Positions 55,413 to 64,000 of a DNA stretch of 64,000 nt are shown one piece after another. Position 1 is the stretch's first letter. Each line of letters begins with the position of its first letter. The stretch is taken from assembly GCA_033239525.1 (NCBI GenBank), contig BSYO01000013.1, forward strand, positions 3,310,501 to 3,374,500, read 5' to 3'. The DNA is from Nepenthes gracilis (Eukaryota > Streptophyta > Magnoliopsida > Caryophyllales > Nepenthaceae). The position numbers were made by a program, and so were the translations under genes. Under the pieces are notes generated by a model. It did no database searches, was not told the origin of the DNA, and saw only the letters and a list, made by a program, of their open reading frames with translations.

Positions 55413-56130
55413 CTCCATCTCTAAATCGCCCCTTAATAGGGTGTACCCGTTGAAGTTCGGTCTTCTATCTCTTTAAGCCACTCCTTGGCCAGGCAAACTT
55501 TGTGGAACTCAGTCCTCCATCTCTCTAAATCCCCCATGGCAGGGCACACTTAGCGGAACTTAATCTTACATCTCTAAATCACCATTCGGTCGAGTGCTCT
55601 TATCAAAGCTCAAGCCTTCATCTCTTTAAGCCGCAGTTTAGTCGGGTGTATTCATTGGAACTCAATCCTCCATCTCTAAACTGCCCCTTGATCGAATGCA
55701 CTAATCAGAATTCAATTCTCTATCTCTCTAAACCGCCCCTTAGTCAGATGCACTCATCGGAACTCGATTCTCCATCTCTCTAAACCGCACACCTAATTGG
55801 GTGTACTCAACGAAATTCTATTCACCATCTCTCTAAACTGTCCCCTTATTAGGTGCACTTAACGAAACTCAATCCTCCATTTTTTTTAAACCGCCCTTGG
55901 TCGGACGCAATCAACGGAACTCAATTCTCAATCCCTCTAACCGCCCTTTGGTCAAGCGCACTCAACGGAATTCAATCCTCCATCTCTCTAAACAGCCCCC
56001 TAATTGGATGCACTCGTCGAAACTTAATCATCCACCTCTAAGCCGTCCCTCAATCAGGCGCAATCCTCGAAACTCTATCCTCCATCTCCTAAAACCACTC
56101 CCCTGTCGAGTGCACCTAAACACTTAATCT
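55413..56130 (+). repeat. Minisatellite, about 14 units of 50-53 bp
   Basis: Anchor CATCTCT-like starts occur at 55416, 55466, 55519, 55569, 55619, 55671, 55721, 55773, 55826, 55879, 55929, 55981, 56033 and 56083. Each unit has CATCTCTCTAAACCGCC, then a GAGTGCACTCA-like block and GAACTCAATCCTC. Units differ at several positions. The array runs into a G1-type LTR end (to about 56385). Confidence 0.93.
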
Positions 56131-56385
56131 TCTTATACACGCATCCATGTATAATTTATTTACTCATCCTATTTTTCTGCCTATCTGGGAAAGATTTGTA
56201 ACTTAAAAGTCGGATAATATACCGAGGAGCGAATTCTCACCATCCTCTAACCTATTGTTCGTTAGTTGTAGTGTGTTAGATCCAAATTCGAAATAACGAC
56301 AATCGGACCTACTTCAGTTCGACTCTACCAAAAAGATCAAATGATTCTCTAACTCATTCAATAATTTGAATATATTGATACATTA
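56131..56385 (+). repeat. G1-type LTR end after the minisatellite
   Basis: The part following the array has TGGGAAAGATTTGTAAC, GATAATATACCGAGGAGCGA, TAACCTATTGTTCG and TAACTCATTCAATAATTTGA, ending near GATACATTA. This is the order seen in the 3-prime half of the G1 LTRs. Confidence 0.6.
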
Positions 56386-56399
56386 ACACTATTAATTTA

Positions 56400-57440
56400 A
56401 AAACTAAATAACTAAAAAAATTAAATTACTTAGACAATACGTAACCACAGCACAAATCTTAATAGAAAAATATAGGTCTCAAGGTTGATTGATTCCTTTC
56501 AGGTGTAAACTTTCCAGTCTAATTCTCTTACATCGCATTAACTCTGCTTTGTTTTTCGGTATAAAAAAATAATTCAAGCATATGGTGGGGATAGCATATA
56601 ACCCAACACTTAGGCAAGTGTGCCCTAGATGTCCCCACCCACCAGGGGCAAATGCATATGATAGGGTAAATTAAATTTTTTATTAACATAATAATTTTAA
56701 TTGATTTTATTAAATTTATTTATTTATTATTATAATTTATTTATCTTTATACACTTAATTTAATTTTAATTATTTTATACTAATAATAATAACATAATTA
56801 ATTTAAATTTATTTTATCAAAACATATTAAAATCATAAATTCATTAATTTCACAGATAAGAAAATCTTGATCAATAAATTATAATTTAAATTAACAATAT
56901 TCTATCCTCCCAGTGTGGGAAGCATGACATGCAGCATTCATTTCTCTACTTCAGAGTCTTATCATGCAATTCTGATTTTAATTGGTAAATATATATATAT
57001 ATATAACTATTATATATGTTAATAATTGAATAAATTAAATATATAACTTAGAAATAATTATACTATTTTATACAACTAACCACAGTCATAGAATCAGATG
57101 ACGGTGCATCCTGCCTTTCTAGTGCCACATATCATCCTTATCAACCGCACTTGCCACAGAAAATAATATTAATAAAATTTTGGGCAATTTTTTTAAATAA
57201 AAAATCAGTAATTACTTTATTTATATTTAACAATTTTAATTTGAGGGGGAACGGCTCCACTTCTTCAGTAACATGCTTGTTGGACATGGCCGATGACGGA
57301 TTGACCTAATATAAATCTAATTTGATGTTTAAATTTCAGCGGCCAAATCGGACAAGAAAATAATAATTTTCTAATATATTAACTAAAAGGTTTAATCCAA
57401 ATAGTCAATTGCCAAAAATCAAATGGTAACGATAAGCTAG
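56400..57440. other. A+T-rich intergenic DNA
   Basis: Nothing recognisable as a gene. There are a few short low-complexity runs (ATATATATATATATA near 56990). Confidence 0.45.
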
Positions 57441-57940
57441 TAAATAAGTCTGATTAAAAAAAGGTCAAAACAGTCTTACCATTAATGATTAGATAATTTA
57501 TTTATTAACTTGGAATGATAATTACATATCAAAAAGTAACGCATGTCAACAGTTGTTTTGAAATAATTCAATGCATCGGTAAGAATTTTAACTATGAATA
57601 TAACTCCTCCCAAATAGGAGAAGAGAAAAAATATGCTCAAACATTTAAGTGTACTAAGTAAAGCAAAGTCCTCCTAATTTACGCTTATTCTCATTATATT
57701 TTTATTTTTTAGTATTTACTTTCCTGTCTTTCCCTTTAAAGAGAAAGATCACTTAATTGAATATCAAAAAGTATATCGATGAGCGAATCATATAAATTTC
57801 TTACCTCTTGTTCAATTTATTATGGTGCGTATAACACAGATTTGAAGTTACAAATATCGAATCCATCACTCTTCAGACCTTCTGAAAAAAATACTCAACT
57901 CTCTAATTCATACGATATTTCATTTCCTTGTGACACATCA
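57440..57940 (+). repeat. G1-type LTR fragment
   Basis: It contains ACAGTCTTACCATTAATGAT, CTCTTGTTCAATTTATTATGG and CTAATTCATACGATATTTCA, and ends GTGACACATCA. The left edge is approximate. Confidence 0.55.
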
Positions 57941-58049
57941 ACACCGTTACTGATGTCATGGCAAATCTTATCTATTTTAGTCATTACTGAGATATTAGAA
58001 TTTAGTGAACTAACATTTAAGTAAATAATATATATTTTTAATAGTTTCT

Positions 58050-58757
58050 ACTGGGTATGACCCAAACACGACAGATTCAACCGAAATTGAAAACATGGCC
58101 TAGATATTAATAGTCTCAATACGGATGTTGAGAACATAAACCGACCTCCCGAGCAATCAAATGGCTAAGAATATACAAGATTGATAAACAGTGATAGTCA
58201 ATTAAGAGATAACGATATACATATGGATGACCCAATTCAATAGCTTATAAATAAAGATCAACCACTAATATCTAAATGATTATCGAACGGACCCAAAGAG
58301 TGGTTACATGTCCAAGGTAACAGCTAGTTTTCAATTCAATGTAACGATTTCTATTATAGATTATGGTTTCAGGCTGACCAATCGATTAAACCCCTGACTA
58401 TAAATATAGATCTCGAACTAAGAATGAAGCAAGACATTCAAATGCTTACGACAAGTACATTTTAAAATAGAATACCGGTCATCCATACTTACAGAAAGGA
58501 CTCAATATGTATCCCTTTTCTCTATTCTTTCATTCCTTTCACAACCTTTCATTTTTCAAAAAAAGACTACTGAATTGAGTATCGAAAGATATATCAGATA
58601 ATAAATCTCATATATCTTAAACCTATTGTTAAATTATTGTTATGCGTAAAATTAAAATTTTCGGTTATAAAAATTAGACCTACAACCTCTCAAATCATTC
58701 AAATATTTTGTTTGACTTTTTAATTCATTCAATAATTCGCATCCGAGATACACATCA
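58050..58757 (+). repeat. G1-type LTR, probably solo
   Basis: It starts TGGGTATGACCCAAAC, has a TATAAATATAG box near 58399, and ends ATCCGAGATACACATCA. The order of blocks in the second half (GAGTATCGAAAGATATATCA, ACCTATTGTTAAATTATTGT) matches the other G1 copies. Confidence 0.6.
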
Positions 58758-60253
58758 ATTTCTAATGTGTATTTTATATCTAGATAATTATTCGAATAAA
58801 ATTAGATTAGATTTTTAAATCATTTAATTACCATAATAATTAACAAGAAGTTAATAAACATGGGACTTATACTCTAGAATATTCTACAATAATTAAGTTA
58901 AATTTTTTTTTAATAAAATGAAATAATATAAGCAGCTGTGTATTAAAGAATGATTAGAAACTAGGTAATTTGATTCCTTAATTTTTAAAGTTTATAAGAA
59001 TATAGATAATTAAAATTTTATATTTATTATTTTTATGAATGTCTTGAGATCGGTCACTTCATTTGCCATTTTTTAAATTATTATTTTTTAAAATCTCAAA
59101 AAAAGAAAAATCATAAAATTGTTTCAAAGCATGCAAAGTAGCCATGATTTGGCCGTCCACACGGTTTCATGGATGGTGGTCGTAATTAGTAGTCACAGTT
59201 GGAGAGCGCGCACAAGCACACTCGCGTTTGAAAAGTCTAAAATAACCTCGGAAAAGTGGCAGCTTTTCTTGACTACTTACCTGTTGGGGGGTAGTCTCAT
59301 ATTTTCCTAATATTAACACTAAATCATAATCATAGATTATGATAATAATATTAATATTAGAAAAATAGGGAAAAAAAAAAAAAACCTTTCTCAATGTTAA
59401 TATTATTTTCACATTTTTTAGGAAATGCATGCCACGTAAATAAAGGCAAATTGAGTTTATCAGTTAGGTGGAAAGCACCAGCAAGGCACTGACTATGTGG
59501 CTGCATCGACTTAGACATTAGCCCACTGATTTTTTAATGTGGGTTTCGAGATGTTTGGCTAAATTTTTAATTAATATAATATTTTATTTATTAATTAAAT
59601 TTATATATAAAAAAGATTAATAAATAAATATTATATTATTTGATAATATCTTAAAAAACTTATTAAATGTTTTAAAAATATTTCCATTTTAACATAGGCA
59701 TTGGGGTGTACTTTGACAATTATAAGCTAAATAAAAATAGTTAATATCATAGGATTACAGCCTTATTTATATATTATGAAAAAATATTATTCTTTCAGTT
59801 TAAATTTGAATAGTCTTACCGTATATCGATGTAAAGTCACAGTTTTGAAATTAGAAATCTAAGTCATCTTCTGATAATTCCAAATTCAGCTACGGTCAAA
59901 TTCTGCTTCTAGATCGGTCATAAAAGCCAACTTGGGCCGCCCACTGCGGCTGCTACAGCCGTGGACGGCGAAGGCGACTGCAACAAGCTTTTGCCCAGGA
60001 CAGAGCATCCATGAAAGGGTAAAAATTCTTCAAAGAGAAAAGAGGAGAGAATTTGATAGTAACAGAAAGAATCAATTCAACAATCAATCCTACATAATAA
60101 ACCCACAAAAAAAAAAAAAAAAAAATTAAAGACTGCTTGAATTCTATATACAAGCAACGAAGAAACAAATTTTCTGGCACCGTCAAAATTCTAAGAAAAG
60201 AGAGGACGCAAAATTCAACTTTTATACTGTGTTTCGATTTCTAAGGGGCTCAG
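58758..60253. other. Intergenic DNA up to the ZAT10-like gene
   Basis: The start resembles family A (to about 58880). The rest is A+T-rich, with a poly-A tract at about 60107-60125 beyond the 3-prime end of the ZAT10-like gene. No gene is supported. Confidence 0.45.
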
Positions 60254-60964
60254 CTATTGATCCACGGCAATTAGAAGTTGAGGCTTCTTTAATGGATGAG
60301 GGCTCTCAACTTCGTCGTCCCTGGAGAATCGACTTTTCTTCTGGAAGTCAACGCCGAAGAATTCCGGGAAGGGAGGCAGGTTCAAGTCGAATTCCCGGTG
60401 GCTAACCGTCGACCCAACTCCTTCAGAAGTGGTTATAGCGCTGCCGCTTCCGCTCCTGCTTCCGCTCCTAGCGTTGATGACGCCTTCATAGTGGCAGCGT
60501 TTGTGACCTCCCAACGCCTGTCCCGTGGGGAAACACTTGTGGCAGATGGAACACTCGTGGGTCCTTCCGACCGGGTTCCCGGCGGAGACGGAGGTGGTTG
60601 TTCCGGCGGAAGAGGTGGCTTTTTCGTCGTTCCCAACAAGCTTCCGGTGGCTGGCCTTGTGCCCCCCTAGAGCCTGGTAGGACCCAAAAGCCTTGTCGCA
60701 GACGGAACACTTGTAGCTCAGCTTCACCTCAGAGGCGGCTGTCCATTCCTCCTCAGTGTTGGCAGCGGCGGAACCGCCCCTGGCGAGCATGATGAGGCAC
60801 AGTGCCAGGTACTCTTCTTCGCTAGGCGGCGCCGCCGTTTCGTGGCGGGGACGCTTGGTGCGCCTCTTCTTGACCCATTGATCGATGGAGTGGGAATCAG
60901 ATTCCTCGATTTCTAAATCTCGGTGGGTTAATGTTGGCGGTGTCTTCAGTGCTTCCATAGCCAT
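60254..60964 (-). CDS. ZAT10: ZAT10/STZ-like C2H2 zinc-finger repressor
   Basis: This intronless gene encodes 236 aa and has the full C1-2i layout: a basic nuclear-localisation B-box KKRRTKRPR (32-40), a leucine-rich L-box [14 protein letters not shown] (49-62), two plant-type fingers with the QALGGH core ([20 protein letters not shown] at about 86-105; [20 protein letters not shown] at about 138-157), and the EAR repression motif DLNLPP (193-198) before a DDEVESP tail. Length and order match ZAT10/STZ and ZAT6, which bind A(G/C)T-type sites and repress transcription under cold, salt, drought and oxidative stress. The first ATG at 60964 gives the usual MAMEAL start. ZAT10 versus ZAT6 versus another paralogue cannot be decided. 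Regulation by stress is inferred from the family. Confidence 0.93.
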   Translation of the reverse strand: MAMEALKTPPTLTHRDLEIEESDSHSIDQWVKKRRTKRPRHETAAPPSEEEYLALCLIMLARGGSAAANTEEEWTAASEVKLSYKCSVCDKAFGSYQALGGHKASHRKLVGNDEKATSSAGTTTSVSAGNPVGRTHECSICHKCFPTGQALGGHKRCHYEGVINARSGSRSGSGSAITTSEGVGSTVSHREFDLNLPPFPEFFGVDFQKKSRFSRDDEVESPHPLKKPQLLIAVDQ

Positions 60965-61360
60965 GCTATTGAGATTTTTATTCGAAGAAACAGCAAATTT
61001 AAGAAACTCTGCACCAGAGAGGTTATTCAGAGAGAGAGAGAGAGAGATAGGGAGAGAGTTGGCGTTTGAGTTGAATGAATTGGTTGAGTGGGGTGGTGGT
61101 GGTTATAAAGGTGGTTCGAGCGGCGAATGAGAGTCCGTGTGGAGGCGGGGAAGTTTCGTGGCAAGCGTATGGGAAAGTAGCTGAACTTGGTCAGGAGTAA
61201 ATATAGAAAGCAAATACACGTCTATTCTAGAGAAGCACACGTTTCCTTTGCGGTAGAAAGTTTCTTAAGCGAGGCTCAGATTAAAGGGACGGATCGGTCG
61301 GTCAAAACCAAGCATGTGAAGAGCCAGCGAGGTGGACGGTGGGAGGAGACTCCACGTCAT
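60965..61360 (-). promoter_or_regulatory. ZAT10-like promoter and leader
   Basis: On the minus strand a TTTATAA box (61109-61103) lies about 140 nt before the ATG. The leader carries a CT tract (61046-61029). Further upstream are TTGACC (W-box core, 61305-61300) and several ACGT cores, including a TGACGTGG ABRE-like site at about 61359-61352. These suit a stress-induced gene; activity is inferred. Confidence 0.5.
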
Positions 61361-61389
61361 CATATTTGTAGTAATTATTTTTGCGCCAG

Positions 61390-61890
61390 TTAAGTACGCC
61401 AACCCCACGACAAATGGCAACGACCAATCAAGTTTTAATTTTTAAAATTGTTTTTCTTTTAATAAATGTTTATAGTGGTCATAGGTGCCGTCTAAAATGA
61501 ATCTAATTCTATTGGTCAGCTTAAAAAGCCCATAAATAATAAATTTAATTTGAAGAAAGAGTCGTCTTATAAGCACAGTCCATATTAAAAAAAATTTTAA
61601 CTAAACAGTTCAATGACTGAATATTAAAGTTACTAAAATGATGTAAAATAAATGAGATAGAACATTCAAATGGTAAAATATTCAAATAATAAATTGAGCA
61701 ATTAATCTAACTAAACGGTTAATTATACCAAACGGTTGGATGACTTGAAAAATTAACTTAATCGAATGATTAAGTTAAGTAGGTATTTAATACCTCCACA
61801 ATTAATTTATGATAAGAAATTTTTAATTAAATCCAAACGCTTTGTCGCGTTCTGGTTCCGCTGATTTTTCTGGGCCAGGCTCGTTGATGA
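61390..61890. other. A+T-rich spacer upstream of the ZAT10-like gene
   Basis: No ORF or repeat was recognised. The last 60 bp may be retroelement interior attached to the LTR at 61895. Confidence 0.4.
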
Positions 61891-61894
61891 GAGG

Positions 61895-62813
61895 TGTTGG
61901 ATCCAAGGGGTCCAATCTGACCTAGAGATGTAAGGTGCGTCCAATCCGATCCGTAGTTACCGAGCAACACAAGTGAATGAGGTGTTGGACACGAGATGAA
62001 GATTGAGACCGAATATTTTACGTGAAAAACCTCCTCTTGAATGGGGAGGAAAAACCACGAGGCTAAGGGCCTGGAAAGAGCTTCACTATATGGGTTGGAG
62101 ATTCTACAAAGTACAGTTGTGAGGGTTAACCCCTTCCCTGTCTCGCGTTTTGTGTTTTTCTCCTAAGGAAACCATGCTCGCTGGGAGCTTTTTTACTCTT
62201 CCTCGTGGAGTTGATCTTGGTGAGTGAGTGTCCGGCCGAAATTTGGGGCTCAGAGTTCTTCCTTTGAAAGGGGCCTTGCTGAGTATTTATAGGAGAGGCC
62301 AGGCAGCTGGTAAGAAGATACGTAACGTCCATCCGTCGGTTGAGGAGCCGGTCTACCAACTCCCTTTAATACTGCTGACGTGTGGGAAGTGGCATGCGGA
62401 CGACACCGCTGCAACTTCGGTGTGTCAGTGTACGGATGCTGAATATCGCGCCCGATTTGTGGGTCGTCTCTTGAGTTGAGACGGCGAGTAGTAATTGAAA
62501 CTTTCTTGGAAACCGAAGCCGACAAGGCTAGCTGGCATTCTTGGTCATGGACGAGCGGTCCTCGTCCAGCTATGATGTTCCTCGTGAGCTTGCGGGCTTG
62601 TGAGATGAAGAAGCTCTTGGAGGACCTTCTGGGGAAAAGTCCGAGCATTTCTCCCTAGCCGCTCGGTCAGTTTCCAAGACGTCGTAAGGCTTCATGGGCT
62701 CTTGGCCCTTTGGGCTTCTTTCTTTGGGCCATCTGATTTCCTCAACTTGTGAGAGTGTTTCTGGGTTTCTTACTTGGGCCGTGTCTTATGGGCCGTTATA
62801 TCGGGGCCCAACA
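61895..62813 (-). repeat. LTR of a minus-oriented retroelement
   Basis: On the minus strand it starts TGTTGGGCCCCGATATAACG at 62813 and ends GGATCCAACA at 61895 (919 bp), with a TATAAATA box near 62290-62283. Beyond the inner end, CTCATCAACGAGCCTGGCC resembles a decayed Met-tRNA primer site (TGGTATCAGAGCCTGGTT). No coding interior is left. The flanks AGAGG and CGCTT show no duplication. Confidence 0.7.
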
Positions 62814-64000
62814 CGCTTAATATTTTTATCATACTAATTGTCTTCATAAACTTTATTACTCAAAATATATTAGACGGTTAAATTATTTTATTTTTAATTG
62901 GTATAATTATTTAAATTGAAGTTAATTATTACTTTTTAGAAATTTATTATTAACTAATAATAATTTTAAAAAATTACTAATTTTAGCTTCAAAATATATA
63001 CAGAAAAATAAATTTTATATTTGTTAATTTATTATTTAATATTATGGTTTATAAATTTTAGATTGAATATTTAATAATTTAATTTAAATTTATTTAAATT
63101 ATTATTAATGTATGTATAAAAAATAATATGAAAAGTAATTATAAAAATAAGAAATTTAAAAATAGTGAATAAGTAAACTGACAGCGGATTCCAAGTCCAA
63201 CCAAAATTAAAAAACGCGTTGCCGTGGTGTGCACATCACACATCGTCACTCATGGTGGCAATCGTGTAAATAAAATATAATTGAGACCTTTTCCTGTTCG
63301 CCGCCTTCTTTTTCTGTTTTGATGGGATTTTTTTTTTAATAATAATTATTATATATATTTTTTTTGGGTGGGGAGTTGACGGTGTAGTTCAGCGCACGTG
63401 GACAGCAGGCAGGTAGCGCAAGTTGGGCAATTTTGCACGTTGGGAAAAGGTTAAAATGACAATATTTGAGTAGACCGAAGATTCTTAGTTCAATGGTGAA
63501 ATGCAGTCCGAAAAGGGGTAAAATTATTTTAAATCTATTGTTTGTGAATTTGCACTATGTCATATTGTAGGATATTTTTATAATTTGATCTTATAATTAT
63601 AGATCATATAAAGATAGTTCTATTATTATGTTAAAATATTTTTGATAAGTACAATTAGTATGATCTAAAAAAAATACCTATCAACAAAAAAAATTGGCTT
63701 AAAATTAAATAACGACCCAATCAATCCATATACCCCAAAGTGAATGAATGAGCCCGTCAGCTCTGTTAGAATGGTCCATTTTCTATGTATTGAAAGAACC
63801 TACACTAATCGTCAATCATTGACTTAACCATATGATCCAGATTCGAAATATACGGAGATTGGATCCATTTTAGATCTACCAGACCAAGTGGACTAATTTT
63901 TTACTCTCTAATCTGTATAATAATCCGAATCTGATGATGTATCAATTTTTAACCATTATATTACTAGATTAGTTATTTTTTGCTGTGTTTTTATTATAAA
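62814..64000. other. A+T-rich intergenic DNA with a G1-type LTR end
   Basis: No gene is supported. At 63840-63944 the motif ATACGGAGATTGGATCCATT ... CTCTAATCTGTATAATAATC ... GATGATGTATCA repeats the G1 terminal sequence. Confidence 0.45.

Noticed and set aside
55413..56130. CRISPR-like repeat array
   Set aside because: The units are contiguous and diverged, with no constant repeat plus unique spacer pattern, and the DNA is plant nuclear; it is a minisatellite.
60296..60792. Plus-strand ORFs opposite the ZAT10-like gene
   Set aside because: They mirror the zinc-finger coding sequence in antisense and match no family.

Overview
This is nuclear DNA from a flowering plant, most likely a eudicot. 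The evidence is plant-only gene families with canonical GT-AG introns (a VIN3-like Polycomb cofactor, a CYP81-type P450, a ZAT10-type C2H2 repressor), several LTR-retrotransposon lineages, plastid-derived DNA, and long A+T-rich intergenic stretches. The species cannot be named from the sequence.

Four host genes are supported. (1) 4394-5038 (+) is a single-exon SNRNP27-like tri-snRNP protein. (2) 7691-22072 (-) is a VIL2/VEL1-type VIN3-like gene. I reconstruct it with a 19-nt first coding exon (MDSSFD plus one base) at 22054-22072 and a first intron of about 10.2 kb; the four exons add up to 715 codons in a consistent phase. (3) 44330-47404 (+) is a two-exon CYP81-type P450 of 506 aa, with a 1.1-kb solo LTR inside its only intron. 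(4) 60254-60964 (-) is a 236-aa ZAT10/STZ-like zinc-finger repressor with an EAR motif. SNRNP27 and VIL2 are convergent.

The rest is mostly mobile-element DNA. At the left edge (1-2310) a frameshifted chimera joins fragments of enolase, an RNA-dependent RNA polymerase, a DEAH/CCCH helicase and HSP90, which looks like multi-gene capture by a transposon. The VIL2 giant intron holds a Ty1/copia element (13841-18058), and nested inside that a complete 407-bp TRIM element (16319-16725) with a perfect target-site duplication, primer-binding site and paired 170-bp LTRs. Another LTR lies at 19067-19830. Upstream of VIL2 is a decayed 9.5-kb Ty3/gypsy element of Tat-like character (22881-32431). It carries gag, RNase H and integrase remnants, an antisense extra ORF, and a plastid insertion (psbD start and clpP exon) that splits RNase H. 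To its right are a three-copy array of about 430 bp, many related LTR remnants, a 14-copy minisatellite of about 51 bp (55413-56130) and another LTR (61895-62813). The stretches 34-44 kb and 51.7-54.5 kb are A+T-rich and show no gene I can support.

The most interesting points are the VIL2 micro-exon with its transposon-loaded intron, the captured-gene chimera, the nested TRIM, the plastid patchwork inside RNase H, and the solo LTR with a sense-oriented TATA box in the P450 intron.
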